A stretch of 64,000 nucleotides of DNA from Thauera propionica (GTDB lineage: Bacteria > Pseudomonadota > Gammaproteobacteria > Burkholderiales > Rhodocyclaceae), in NCBI RefSeq assembly GCF_002245655.1, contig NZ_NOIH01000007.1:186001-250000 (forward strand). Direction: 5' to 3'. Every line of letters starts with the position of its first letter. Within the stretch, counting starts at the first letter, position 1. The position numbers and the translations under genes are program-made. Below, one piece after another: positions 1 through 7,717 of the stretch. The notes under the pieces were generated by a model. The model was given only the letters and a program-made list of their open reading frames with translations, was not told where the DNA came from and made no database searches.

Positions 1-105
1 GACCACGAAGGCCAGGACGAACAGGCTGGCGACCAGCAGCGCCATGATGATGAGCAAGCGACGCAATGGCCGATCAGGCTTGGTGGGTGAGAACGGCGAG
101 GGCAT
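1..105 (-). CDS. Partial membrane protein, N-terminal 35 residues
   Basis: A minus-strand ATG at 105 is preceded by a GGAG ribosome-binding site (sequence TCCGGAGAAACTGTC). It opens a frame that runs off the left edge. The visible part has a short basic N-terminus (PTKPDRPLRR) followed by a hydrophobic stretch (LLIIMALLVASLFVLAFVV) that reads as one membrane anchor, with positive-inside orientation. In this setting it may be an ICE conjugation or envelope protein, but 35 residues are too few to assign a family. Confidence 0.5.
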   Translation of the reverse strand, partial: MPSPFSPTKPDRPLRRLLIIMALLVASLFVLAFVV

Positions 106-285
106 GACAGTTTCTCCGGAGCAAAGGAACGCTCCGGGCAGTTCATGACAAACCGCCGTGTTCTTCGACAAACAATGCGGCATTCACCCTCACCGCATTG
201 CCGCCCAGGATCTGTCATGCCTTGCGGTGAAACTCAATGGCATGGTGGCGCAGTTCAAGGTGTAATGCTCGCTTTGCGATTTAAT

Positions 286-301
286 CTGTATAAAAATACA
301 G
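286..301. promoter_or_regulatory. LexA-type SOS box
   Basis: The sequence is CTGT-ATAAAAAT-ACAG, which matches the CTGT-N8-ACAG LexA operator with an all-A/T core. It lies about 118 bp upstream of the plus-strand gene at 419 and about 180 bp upstream of the divergent partial gene starting at 105. Either could be under SOS control. SOS induction is a known trigger for several mobile elements. Confidence 0.55.
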
Positions 302-418
302 AGAATTGCAGCAGGCCCGATAAGCAAGCCGTCTTCGGAGTGAGTTGTCATTTAATGGCAGCGTTGCTCTTCAGGCGGCTTTTCTTTCGGGTCGGTATAA
401 CATGTAAAGGAGCATTGA

Positions 419-1216
419 TTGGACGCGTTTGTTACCTGGGTCAATAACCCACTTGTACAAAGTGCCGTTATTTCCCCACTTGTGGGCGCCATATTGGGGC
501 TGCTATTTGGCGGATTCAACAACACCCCTTCGCCTGCGGCACCTGTCACAGTGCAGCAGACCGTTATCACCTTCAGGCAAACGGTCGTGGTGAATCAAGG
601 CCGGGGAACATCCTCTTCTTCGGACGACGTGTGGGCTTACCTTGGCGCACTATTTCTGGTCGTGGCCGTTGTCATCTGGGGATATAGCCGTTACGCCAGT
701 GACATCCTGCACTATTGGCTGAGTGGGGTGTTTTCCTGCACGGCGTTTATCCTGGCAGCTGGTTTGGCCTCTGCCATCCGGGGGCAATACAACAGCGCGG
801 AATGGGGCTGGTACATCTTCACGCCCCTGGTTGCCGTGGGCGCCTCCATCTACCTGACCGAACTGGCGCAAGCAGGCATTATTGCCGGCGCCCGTGAGGC
901 GGCTTTCCGCTACGGGATCATTGATTACTATTTTGATGTACTGGAGGACGAGCACCGGATCTGGATACTGTCTCAGCTCTTCGGGGTCGTGATGGGGATC
1001 GGCGCAACGCTTGCTGCGGCACTCCGATCGCTACATTACCTCGCCCTGATGAACCAGCGGGCCAGCGGCACGCTGTCCTCGCTCTGGTTTGCCCTGGCCC
1101 GGTACACCCGGTTTTCCGCTCGTATCAGCGGTGTCGTGCTGCTGATCATGCTGCTCGGTGCGGCCTACTTCATGCTCTCGGGCCAGGCGTATGAACTGTG
1201 GATGCGACGAGGCTAG
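419..1216 (+). CDS. Multi-pass membrane protein of the ICE, function unknown
   Basis: A 265-residue protein starting at TTG 419, chosen because AAGGAG sits 6 bases upstream and no in-frame ATG is better placed. Hydrophobic segments are near residues 15-32, 73-93, 100-118, 130-150, 185-205 and 237-257, giving an estimated five or six transmembrane helices. The loop at about 40-70 is rich in Thr, Val and Ser. I do not recognise the family. It is convergent with the recombinase gene and has the LexA-type box upstream, so it may belong to the element's stress-induced functions. It could equally be an accessory gene. Confidence 0.65.
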   Translation: MDAFVTWVNNPLVQSAVISPLVGAILGLLFGGFNNTPSPAAPVTVQQTVITFRQTVVVNQGRGTSSSSDDVWAYLGALFLVVAVVIWGYSRYASDILHYWLSGVFSCTAFILAAGLASAIRGQYNSAEWGWYIFTPLVAVGASIYLTELAQAGIIAGAREAAFRYGIIDYYFDVLEDEHRIWILSQLFGVVMGIGATLAAALRSLHYLALMNQRASGTLSSLWFALARYTRFSARISGVVLLIMLLGAAYFMLSGQAYELWMRRG

Positions 1217-1223
1217 CCGGCGA

Positions 1224-2087
1224 CTAGCGCCCCACATACAGCGTGACGATCTGGGGCCGTTCATGGCCGAGTTCATGGCTGATAATCTGGCGAGCCTGCG
1301 CATCGACCTGGCGCTGGGCCGGGGTCAGGTCGCGCGCCGTCGGCCCGCCCGCAGCCGGCGCCTGCCAGCCGGTCAGTGCCTCATATCTTGCCTGGGCATA
1401 CTGATGACGTAGGCCGTGCATATTGCTCAGTCCTGCCGCCTTGCACTGGCCGTCATACACGTGCTGCTGCTGGATATAGGACTTGTGCGCCGGGATCAGC
1501 GAACCGGCGCCCGCCAGCGTCCGGGCCGCATCGAGCACCGTCCGTTGCTGCGGCGTGGTGATGGGCACACTGCGTGGTTTACCGCCCTTCGTCCATGATC
1601 CTTTTAGCGCTATGTGGTCGCCCCGGTCTGCCCAGGCCGGCTGGAACTTGATGCACTCCTGGCGGCGCAGCCCGAAGGCGGCCTGTAGGCGCAGGCTCAT
1701 CTGCACATGCGCATCGCGGATGGCCTCCAGGCGCTCGTCCAGGGTCTGTGCCTTACTCTGGTTGGTGCTGTACTGGCGCTCAGGAATGCCGAGCTGGCGG
1801 TTGTCGGCAGGCAGAAGCCCCCCTTTGCCGATCTTCTCGGCCCACCAGCGCAGATGGCTCAGGCGGTTTTTCAGGGTGCCGGTCGACAGCCCCTGTGCCT
1901 GCCACTGGTTGAGCAGCGCATCGACGTGCTTGCCCTTGAGCGAGCGAGCCTGCATCTGGTTGAACCCCGCGTCACGCAACTGGCGGGCCATCAGCGTCAG
2001 GGAGCGCTGCCGGTCGGCCTGTGTGGCGAAGCTGCCGTCACGGTTGCGTCGGCACAGCTGTTTCAGCGTCCAGGTCAAATCATCCAC
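1224..2087 (-). CDS. Tyrosine recombinase / integrase-domain protein of ICE type
   Basis: A 287-residue protein. The GTG at 2087 is preferred because a perfect AGGAGG (2094-2099) precedes it by 6 bases, and the residues from there (VDDLTWTLKQLC) read like the start of this family's N-terminal domain. The N-terminal half is SAM-like DNA-binding (residues about 1-100). The catalytic half shows the tyrosine-recombinase residues: Arg in AAFGLRRQE, Lys in KGGKPRSVPI, His-x-x-Arg in HGLRHQYA, then HELGHE and the terminal Tyr in TLYVGR. Such integrase-domain proteins occur inside SPI-7/clc-like ICEs in addition to the main integrase, so this need not be the enzyme that moves the element. Confidence 0.8.
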   Translation of the reverse strand: MDDLTWTLKQLCRRNRDGSFATQADRQRSLTLMARQLRDAGFNQMQARSLKGKHVDALLNQWQAQGLSTGTLKNRLSHLRWWAEKIGKGGLLPADNRQLGIPERQYSTNQSKAQTLDERLEAIRDAHVQMSLRLQAAFGLRRQECIKFQPAWADRGDHIALKGSWTKGGKPRSVPITTPQQRTVLDAARTLAGAGSLIPAHKSYIQQQHVYDGQCKAAGLSNMHGLRHQYAQARYEALTGWQAPAAGGPTARDLTPAQRQVDAQARQIISHELGHERPQIVTLYVGR

Positions 2088-2157
2088 CGCCTGCCTCCTG
2101 TGTCCTGGGTGTAGCGTCATGCTGAGAACTTGATCGGTTAGTGTTATTGCCAACTCG

Positions 2158-2279
2158 CTATGGCGAGATCCCCGAAGGGCGAAGGGTCTGGGTGCTCAGC
2201 ACACCCGTTGCCTCGGTATGAGGCGTCCGCCTTGCTTCCTGTGGGAAGACCGGGCAGCCAGTCATGGTGCGTAGTGCAT
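2158..2279 (-). other. Possible leader peptide coupled to a 35-residue ORF
   Basis: On the minus strand a strong AGGAGGT (2286-2292) lies 7 bases before an ATG at 2279. That ATG opens only a five-codon frame (MHYAP, stop at 2262-2264). Its stop overlaps, as ATGA, the ATG (2265) of a 35-codon frame ending at 2158 just before the recombinase gene. Strong Shine-Dalgarno, mini-ORF and overlapping start resemble translational coupling or a leader. No protein family is recognisable and chance cannot be excluded. Confidence 0.25.
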
Positions 2280-2292
2280 GGATAAACCTCCT

Positions 2293-2897
2293 GTGGATGG
2301 GATAAGGGACAGCTCCCGGCTGATGACGACAGCGGGCATGGGACAAACAGGCAGCAGGACGCTGCGGCGGATGGGACGACGCCGGATGGCTTGATGAGAA
2401 CGGTGGCTCACCCTGTTGCAGGGCGGCGCGCGAACGAGCCTGGCGCACCTGGGGTGGCTTCATCCTTGCGGACAGGCACTTGCAGAAGCCGGTGCCTTTG
2501 GGGTGGCCGGATGGGTACGGCCCGCGCAATGACGGCGCATGGAAACTGCGCCAGCATGTCCGGCGTTGTACCTGCCGGTAGGTCACTGCCGGGACAGTAT
2601 CGCCCGGCCATCATCATGTGCGACAGAGACAATGCGATGCTGCGCCAGCCCGTATTGTTGCTGCAGTTCGCCGTGTCGTCACTGCGGTGTGCAGTGACGA
2701 CCCGGCAGCCGTACGTTGCCCGATCTGGCGCAGGCAATGAGCGTTCATGTGACCGCCGTCTTGCTCGGTTAGTCGCGGCGCGGGGCCTGTTCCCGATGGC
2801 TGTGCCACTGACGCGGCCTGCGGCCTTGTCGGCTGCCCGACCCGTCAGGCCATCAGGCCGCCCTGCCTGGTCAGGCAGCGCCAGGGTTTGCGCCTGC
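2293..2897. other. About 600 bp without a supported gene
   Basis: Open frames exist on both strands, but none has a convincing ribosome-binding site, domain or natural composition. The region lies between the recombinase and replication genes of the ICE. I see no clear terminator, tRNA or repeat in it. Confidence 0.4.
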
Positions 2898-4040
2898 TCA
2901 TGCTGGATCAGGCTGCCACCCTTTGTCCTGCATGAGCCGGGCGGCAAGCTCACTGGCATCCGTGGGCTTGCCCAGCATGCTGCGAATGTTGGCGAGGTGT
3001 GCCCTGACGACTTCCGGGGCTGCGGGCTTGAACGCGGGGGACGGTGGTGCAGTCGGCTGAGTGGCGACCACGGCGGGCTTTGCCGGGGCGGGAGGGCTGG
3101 CAGGCTGACGCAGCCTGCGACCCGCCCAAAAACGGAATTCTCCGGCCAGTACCCGCTTGATCAACCCGAAGAAATAGGCGATGGCATTGCGTACCACGCC
3201 GCTCTGACTGCGGGCCTGCAATTCATCGAGGACATCCTGACGCTGTTGCTCAGGCAACTGACGCAGCGCCGCCTGAATATCCTGTTGCTGCCTGGGCTTG
3301 ACGCCGATCAGGCAGGGTGGCAACTGCACGGAACTGGATTTTTCGTTTTCGCCCGCGCAGTACGTACTTTTTTTATACTTATACAAACTATACGTAGGCG
3401 CAGAATCCTGAATGGTCTGCCGGGCGCGATGGTTCTGTGGCAGAACGGCCATTGGATTGGCGGATGCGTTGGCTGGTTCTTCCGGGGCGTCGGTATCCGC
3501 AGGTTGAGGCTGCCCGGTCGCCGTCGATGCCGGTGGCGGCGGATCGTTATGATCGTCGTCAGCGACAGGGCCGGGCTTTTCATCCGTCATCGTGGCCTGG
3601 ATGTGGCTGGCTACCCGTGATACCTGATTGTTTTCGTGGCGTTCTGATTCGTGTAGCAAATCCGGCAGGCTGGCATCAAGTTCGCAGGCCTGGGCAAACC
3701 TGAGAGGGTGGTCGTGTACCTGGTACAGCTCACTCAATACATGGCCGGTCAGTGGGTCGCGGTGTTGGCCGATCAGGCTGATCCAGCCGGTCAAGCGCAG
3801 CACCACCAGTACGCGCCAGGCGGTCTCGTAGCCAGCACGCTGGCCCAGCGGGATCGAGGTGAGGTAGCGGCGCAGTTGTCCAAGATTCGCCAGCGGACTG
3901 AGGCCGTCAGCGGCACGCAGCATCCGAAGCACCTGCCAGCCATTGCGTTCAAGGGGCGTCAGGCGGGTGTCGAGCATCAGGGCGGTAGGAGTGCCAAGTA
4001 AGGTCTCGCCTGCAGAGGCGTTGCTGTGAGGGTGCGTCAT
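2898..4040 (-). CDS. STY4528-family island/ICE replication protein
   Basis: A 380-residue protein. The ATG at 4040 is chosen over upstream ATGs because GGAG sits 7 bases before it. Residues about 20-120 hold the characteristic family block: LDTRLTPLERNGWQVLRML, then a helix-turn-helix-like segment (GQLRRYLTSIPLG, YETAWRVLVVLRLTGWISL) and DPLTGHVLSELYQVHDHPL. A disordered Pro/Ala/Asp-rich linker follows. The C-terminal block includes VRNAIAYFFGLIKRVLAGEF, as in the family. These proteins are annotated as replication functions of SPI-7-like islands and help identify the surrounding DNA as an ICE. Their biochemical activity is not established. Confidence 0.8.
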   Translation of the reverse strand: MTHPHSNASAGETLLGTPTALMLDTRLTPLERNGWQVLRMLRAADGLSPLANLGQLRRYLTSIPLGQRAGYETAWRVLVVLRLTGWISLIGQHRDPLTGHVLSELYQVHDHPLRFAQACELDASLPDLLHESERHENNQVSRVASHIQATMTDEKPGPVADDDHNDPPPPASTATGQPQPADTDAPEEPANASANPMAVLPQNHRARQTIQDSAPTYSLYKYKKSTYCAGENEKSSSVQLPPCLIGVKPRQQQDIQAALRQLPEQQRQDVLDELQARSQSGVVRNAIAYFFGLIKRVLAGEFRFWAGRRLRQPASPPAPAKPAVVATQPTAPPSPAFKPAAPEVVRAHLANIRSMLGKPTDASELAARLMQDKGWQPDPA

Positions 4041-4283
4041 GTCAGTTCTCCAGAATGGCAGGCGGGTTCGCCCGATGCCCTGCATCTCACTGGAGTTCTG
4101 TTTTCATGTCAGGCAACAATAGGTTCTGCGGCACAACCCTATTTCATACCGCCGTCAGACTGTGGCCGCTGACGTTCGGTGCGCGACGGCGGGGCCTTTC
4201 CGATGCACTCGGGCATGAACAGGCAAAGCAGCATTCACGCGGTTACAACCGCTTGACTCACACATTCAGGCCAATAACAAAAG

Positions 4284-4559
4284 TCAGGGGTACAGTCGGA
4301 TAATGGGAGGGTGAGGCCGTTGCCTGGCTTGCCACAACGACCAGGCTTGTTGCTCGGCAAGATACTGGCGAGCGCTGCCCAGTCCAGCCAGTTCCAGTCG
4401 GTGCGCGAGTTCGGCACGGACAGGCAAGCGGCCATTCAGTACGGCACGCAGATGGCGGGGGCTGAATCCCAGGTGGGTAGCCAGGGCATCGGCGTTGATG
4501 CCCAGCGCTGGAAGTACGTCAAGGCGTAGTGCTTCGCCTGGGTGAGGTGGATTGTGCAT
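4284..4559 (-). CDS. higA: HigA-type antitoxin / XRE regulator without a HigB partner
   Basis: A 91-residue protein starting at MHNPPHPGEALR, the usual HigA opening. It has a compact helix-turn-helix (NADALATHLGFSPRHLRAVL) and the alpha-helical LAHRLELAGLG segment. GGAG precedes the ATG at 4559, though at a long spacing of about 12 bases. HigA normally neutralises the ribosome-dependent RNase HigB and represses the operon. HigB usually lies immediately upstream, but here that position (4600-4657) has no gene. It is therefore an orphan antitoxin or a regulator recruited by the island. Confidence 0.7.
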   Translation of the reverse strand: MHNPPHPGEALRLDVLPALGINADALATHLGFSPRHLRAVLNGRLPVRAELAHRLELAGLGSARQYLAEQQAWSLWQARQRPHPPIIRLYP

Positions 4560-4657
4560 GGGGATAACGTTCTCCGGCTTCCAAGCAGAGGGACAAGCGT
4601 TATGGATGCGCACGTTGCTCGGTTGGACGATAAAAGCCTGTTTTGCTTATCCGGTTA

Positions 4658-5477
4658 TCATTGTGCCTTAGAAAGTCCAATCGCTTTCTCCAGGACGGCT
4701 TGCAGCATTTCCTGCGATGACTGACCTTCTTTGAAGATGCTTTCAGAGAGTTTCTCGGTGTCTTCCTCGGTTGCTTGTTTGATTAGGGCGAGCGGTCCCC
4801 ATTGGTCTAGTTGTTCTTGGTACAGGCTATCGATGCTGTCCCTGTGACCATCCGGGTAGGCCGCCTTTTCTACCGGAGGCAGATCATCGAAGTAGTCCAG
4901 AATGCTTTTGAAAAAAATCACGGTTATCGCCACCATTTGTTAGTTTGGCTGACAGGCTGGAGAAATATGCTTCATCCTGCTTGCTAAGTTCCCCATAAGC
5001 GGCATATCGTTCTGCTTCTGTGTAAGTTCCCGAATCATCATAGACAATGGCGCTCAAATCATTTCGAGCCATGCCTGCGAACGGATTGGAAAGATGCTTG
5101 GGCGGGGATTGGGATAGCCCGATGGCCCAATCCAGAGACTTCTGGCCTAAAGTCAATCGAGCGGGATCGTCTGTTTTTGGAAGTAAGTCGTCTTTGTTAT
5201 AGCTCCCGCCTGCAATAAGGTGTCCGAAATTATAAATATCCTTCTGTCCTTTTGCATATAGGCTCTTCAACTCGCTTTGTGACATGGATGTCTGTCGCTC
5301 GATAGCACTGCTTTGAATATAGCGTGCCTGAGCGGAACTGGATATTGAAACGGTTGCGGCAGTGCTTGAGTTGGTGTTTTCAGTAGTGGACTTTGTAGTG
5401 TTCTCCGATCGCAAGCCTTCCTGAGCAGGCGCTTTTGCGGGAATGCTCGTCTGATAAGATTTGATCGAGATGTTCAT
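4658..5477 (-). pseudogene. Frameshifted tandem copy of the leaderless YDDSG-family protein
   Basis: This is a tandem copy of the intact gene at 5481-6299. Its start (ATG 5477) lies 3 bp after that gene's stop. The copy reads well for about 190 residues to KLTNGGDNRDFF and is then thrown out of frame. The rest (KSILDYFDDLPPVEKAAYPDG to SKAQ, near-identical to the intact copy) continues in another frame from 4936 to 4658. The cause is one extra base in an A tract: seven A at 4911-4917 here, six A at 5734-5739 in the intact copy. It is a pseudogene, a slippery phase-variable gene or a sequencing error; the tract itself is plain. Confidence 0.75.
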
Positions 5478-5480
5478 GGT

Positions 5481-6299
5481 TTATTGTGCCTTAGAAAGCC
5501 CAATCGCTTTCTCCAGGACGGCTTGCAGCATTTCCTGCGATGACTGACCTTCTTTGAAGATGCTTTCAGAGAGTTTCTCGGTGTCTTCCTCGGTTGCTTG
5601 TTTGATTAGGGCGAGCGGTCCCCATTGATCCAGCTGTTCTTGATACAGACTGTCGATGCTGTCCCTGTAACCATCCGGGTAGGCTGCCTTTTCTACCGGA
5701 GGCAGATCATCGAAGTAGTCCAGAATGCTTTTGAAAAAATCACGATTATCGCCACCATTTGTTAGTTTGGCTGACAGGCTGGAGAAATATGCCTCGTCCT
5801 GCATGCGGAGTTCTGCTGAGGCAGCATATCGCTCGGCCATGGTGTATGTTCCGGAGTCATCATAGACCACGGCACTCAGATCATTTCGGGCCATTCCAGC
5901 AAAAGGGTTAGAAGCATTCCCCGGGGGGGATTGATGAAGGGAAATGGCGTATTCCAGAGATTTTTTTCCCAGTTCCAATCGTGCGGGATCATCTGTTTGT
6001 GGTAGCAAATCATCTTTATTGTAATTTTTGCTGCCGAGAAGTTGGCTGAAATTGTATATATCAGACCATGTACTTGAGTGTAGCTGCTTTAATTCACCTT
6101 GCGACATGGCAGCTTGGCGCTCGGTTGCGCTGCTCTGGATATAGCGGGCTTGTGCGGAGCTGGATATTGAGACGGTTGCGGCAGTGCTCGAGTTGGTGTT
6201 TTCAGCGATGGACTTTGTAGTGTTGTCCGAACGCGGTATTTCCTGGGCAGGCACTTGTGCGGGAATGCTCGCCTGATAGGATTTGATCGTGATATTCAT
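5481..6299 (-). CDS. Leaderless YDDSG-family protein, candidate secreted effector
   Basis: A 272-residue protein with GGAG before ATG 6299 and no Sec signal or membrane segment. The first 65 residues are rich in Ser, Thr, Ala, Asn and Gln (MNITIKSYQASIPAQ; SSTAATVSISSSAQARYIQ) and look disordered. The central block is NPFAGMARNDLSAVVYDDSG followed by TYTMAERYAA. The C-terminus is charged and helical (FFKSILDYFDDLPPVEKAA). The central block recurs in the protein at 13865-14650, so these form one family. The gene is second in a sigma-28-type unit, behind a Sec-secreted protein and a hairpin. I do not know its function; export is an inference from context. Confidence 0.75.
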   Translation of the reverse strand: MNITIKSYQASIPAQVPAQEIPRSDNTTKSIAENTNSSTAATVSISSSAQARYIQSSATERQAAMSQGELKQLHSSTWSDIYNFSQLLGSKNYNKDDLLPQTDDPARLELGKKSLEYAISLHQSPPGNASNPFAGMARNDLSAVVYDDSGTYTMAERYAASAELRMQDEAYFSSLSAKLTNGGDNRDFFKSILDYFDDLPPVEKAAYPDGYRDSIDSLYQEQLDQWGPLALIKQATEEDTEKLSESIFKEGQSSQEMLQAVLEKAIGLSKAQ

Positions 6300-6314
6300 A
6301 GCAATACTCCAAAA

Positions 6315-6344
6315 GCCGGAGATAACAGCATAGCTATCCCCGGC
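6315..6344 (-). promoter_or_regulatory. Intercistronic RNA hairpin
   Basis: A 10-bp stem (arms 6315-6324 and 6335-6344, loop of 10) lies between the secreted-protein stop and the next gene. The only non-Watson-Crick pair becomes G-U in the minus-strand transcript, so it folds better in that RNA. Hairpins stand at the same place in the other two units. It is probably an mRNA 3'-stabilising or attenuating element. Confidence 0.5.
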
Positions 6345-6368
6345 CAGAGAGCCTAGAGAAATGCCGAA

Positions 6369-6794
6369 TTACTTGATTTCAAATTCGACTGTATAGTTGT
6401 ACGGAAGCCCAGCTTGGGCCGCAGTGATGTTGGCATTACAGGTGGCGCGAGTGGTGCCAATGCTGGTGCCGGTCTTGGTCCAGCTCGGTACTTTGGTGCT
6501 TGGGTTGACCTGGTGCGATGCCGCAAAACGGCATTTCTTGTTGCCGGAAGCGTAGACGAAGCGCATGCCAGAAACCGTATCTGCAACGCTGGTCAGGTAG
6601 AAAGTTGTTGTATTGGACGGCAGGATCGAGCCTGGCGTCGGCGAGACGCTACCTGAGAAGTACTCGTAAGTGTATGCTGCTTCGGTGGTGGTGGAGTTTT
6701 TCACCTTAACGGTGACAGTAGTATTGGCCGCGTGGGCGGTTGCGACCATCGACGCGAAGAGAGCGGCTGCTCCGAACAGTTTAGCGAGTTTCAT
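6369..6794 (-). CDS. Small Sec-secreted protein, two cysteines
   Basis: A 141-residue protein. AAAGGA lies before ATG 6794. It has a classic signal peptide (MKLAKLFGAAALFASMVATA, cleavage expected after AHA near residue 22). The mature part is Thr/Ser/Val-rich with likely beta strands and two Cys (NKKCRF and RATCNA) that could form a disulfide. It ends YTVEFEIK. It is homologous to the protein at 14706-15176, which shares both cysteines and the ending (WTVEFTMK). It is first in a sigma-28-type unit. The predicted location is periplasmic or exported; a MacAB-TolC substrate role is inferred from the neighbouring exporter. Confidence 0.8.
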   Translation of the reverse strand: MKLAKLFGAAALFASMVATAHAANTTVTVKVKNSTTTEAAYTYEYFSGSVSPTPGSILPSNTTTFYLTSVADTVSGMRFVYASGNKKCRFAASHQVNPSTKVPSWTKTGTSIGTTRATCNANITAAQAGLPYNYTVEFEIK

Positions 6795-6897
6795 AAAATG
6801 TCCTTTTAAGGTTGATAATCTCTACAGCGCTTGTCCCTCAGCATTCAGGCAAGTACCTGACCTGCCAGGTCTCCCCGGCAGCGGAAGAACATCTAAA

Positions 6898-6925
6898 TTA
6901 ACGGCGGTAAATGAGAATTCTTTAG
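6898..6925 (-). promoter_or_regulatory. Sigma-28 (FliA)-type promoter, copy 1
   Basis: Minus strand: TAAAG (6924-6920), 14 bases, then GCCGTTAA (6905-6898). The flagellar sigma-28 consensus is TAAAG-N14-GCCGATAA, so seven of eight -10 positions match with exact spacing. It lies about 100 bp before the secreted-protein gene starting at 6794. The spacer AATTCTCATTT is identical in all three copies. Confidence 0.75.
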
Positions 6926-6974
6926 CTTTCCTGGCTGTTTTTTCTGCATTTTTTTGCGTAAGTTTTCGTCGTGC

Positions 6975-7231
6975 TCATGGCGCCAGAACATACCCTGCCT
7001 GCAACCCTTGCACCTCAACGCCCTGGGTGATCGCCTGTCCAGGCACGGCAGGAACATTCGCTGGCGTTGCGCCTGCTGTGGCGCGGAACATGACATAAGT
7101 TGAACCGTTATTGTCCGTCGCCAAAACCTGGGGCGGAACCACGATGCCCTGCTCGTTGCGGTAGAGGATGACCGCCAGCCGGACGCTCATATCCAGCCTG
7201 ACCTGCGCGGCTTCGGTCTTCGGCGTATCGA
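6975..7231 (-). pseudogene. 3' fragment of a MacA/HlyD-like adaptor gene
   Basis: The frame encodes the C-terminal part of the adaptor at 9115-10392: TEAAQVRLDMSVRLAV, then YRNEQGIVVPPQ, NGSTYVMFRATA and GVEVQGLQAGYVLAP. The parental gene has nearly the same residues with scattered changes. The upstream three quarters of the gene are missing, and the fragment joins directly to the stop region of the gene at 7243-7710. It has no start signal of its own and is taken as a dead remnant of a duplication. Confidence 0.85.
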
Positions 7232-7242
7232 AATGGGCATCA

Positions 7243-7710
7243 TTACTTCATTGCAAGCGCTGCCACCTTCACTAAATCTTCTTTGCTTAAGTTAAGGTCT
7301 TTGGTAACTTTTGCCAGCATTTGATTTGCATCTGCCAACGCTCCAGATAGCGCATTGATCATTGCCTGGCTCTGCGCAACTTTCACCTGTCGCGTTTCGT
7401 CGCTAAGGCTGGCATCGTTCATGATCTGTTGGAGTTTTTCCTGTTCAGCCTTGAGCTTTTCTTTAAGGTCGCGGATCATTTTCAGAATGCGCTGCACTTC
7501 ATCGGGGAGGCCGCTATTTTCAATGTCGTCGTATTTCCCTGATGTTTTCTTGTTGGCTTGCCCAGCCATCATAAGGCCAGCCATTGAAATTTTTACAGAG
7601 CCTGCGTCATCTGGCTGAGTATTTCCAAGGGGAGACTGCGCACTGCCCGTTGTGATGGTCTGCGCAGGCTGTACGGACATGATGCCGGTTGACGATGTGA
7701 TGATGCTCAT
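7243..7710 (-). CDS. Leaderless coiled-coil protein of the secretion locus
   Basis: A 155-residue protein starting 7 bp after the preceding gene ends, so co-translated. The first 60 residues are Ser/Thr/Gln-rich and probably disordered (MSIITSSTGIMSVQPAQTI). Residues about 65-105 form a strongly charged heptad-like helix (LKMIRDLKEKLKAEQEKLQ), followed by two more helices ending in LVKVAALAMK. No Sec signal or membrane segment is visible. The N-terminal style matches the other leaderless proteins here. No family is recognised; export, chaperone or structural roles are all possible. Confidence 0.7.
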   Translation of the reverse strand: MSIITSSTGIMSVQPAQTITTGSAQSPLGNTQPDDAGSVKISMAGLMMAGQANKKTSGKYDDIENSGLPDEVQRILKMIRDLKEKLKAEQEKLQQIMNDASLSDETRQVKVAQSQAMINALSGALADANQMLAKVTKDLNLSKEDLVKVAALAMK

Positions 7711-7717
7711 GCGTCCG

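Larger units (their letters stand above)
4658..6299 (-). repeat. Tandem duplication of a leaderless-protein gene
   Basis: The segments 4658-5477 and 5481-6299 are direct copies of each other. Their 3' thirds are nearly identical at the nucleotide level and their middle parts are more diverged. This pattern suggests a duplication followed by partial gene conversion or uneven divergence. Confidence 0.8.
6898..7231 (-). repeat. Duplicated block: adaptor 3' end plus sigma-28 promoter
   Basis: This block matches 9031-9371, covering the 3' end of the MacA-like gene, the following spacer and the sigma-28-type promoter. The match begins abruptly at about 7231 (CGGCGTATCGA shared, sequence different beyond). 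It shows that the 6.4-7.2 kb unit arose by copying from the exporter region. Confidence 0.8.

Noticed and set aside
145-447. 100-codon frame near the left edge
   Set aside because: No ribosome-binding site or domain, and it overlaps the well-supported TTG start at 419.
2391-3620. 409-codon plus-strand frame across the ICE replication gene
   Set aside because: Its 3' two thirds are antisense to the STY4528-type gene, and the remaining part has no recognisable feature.
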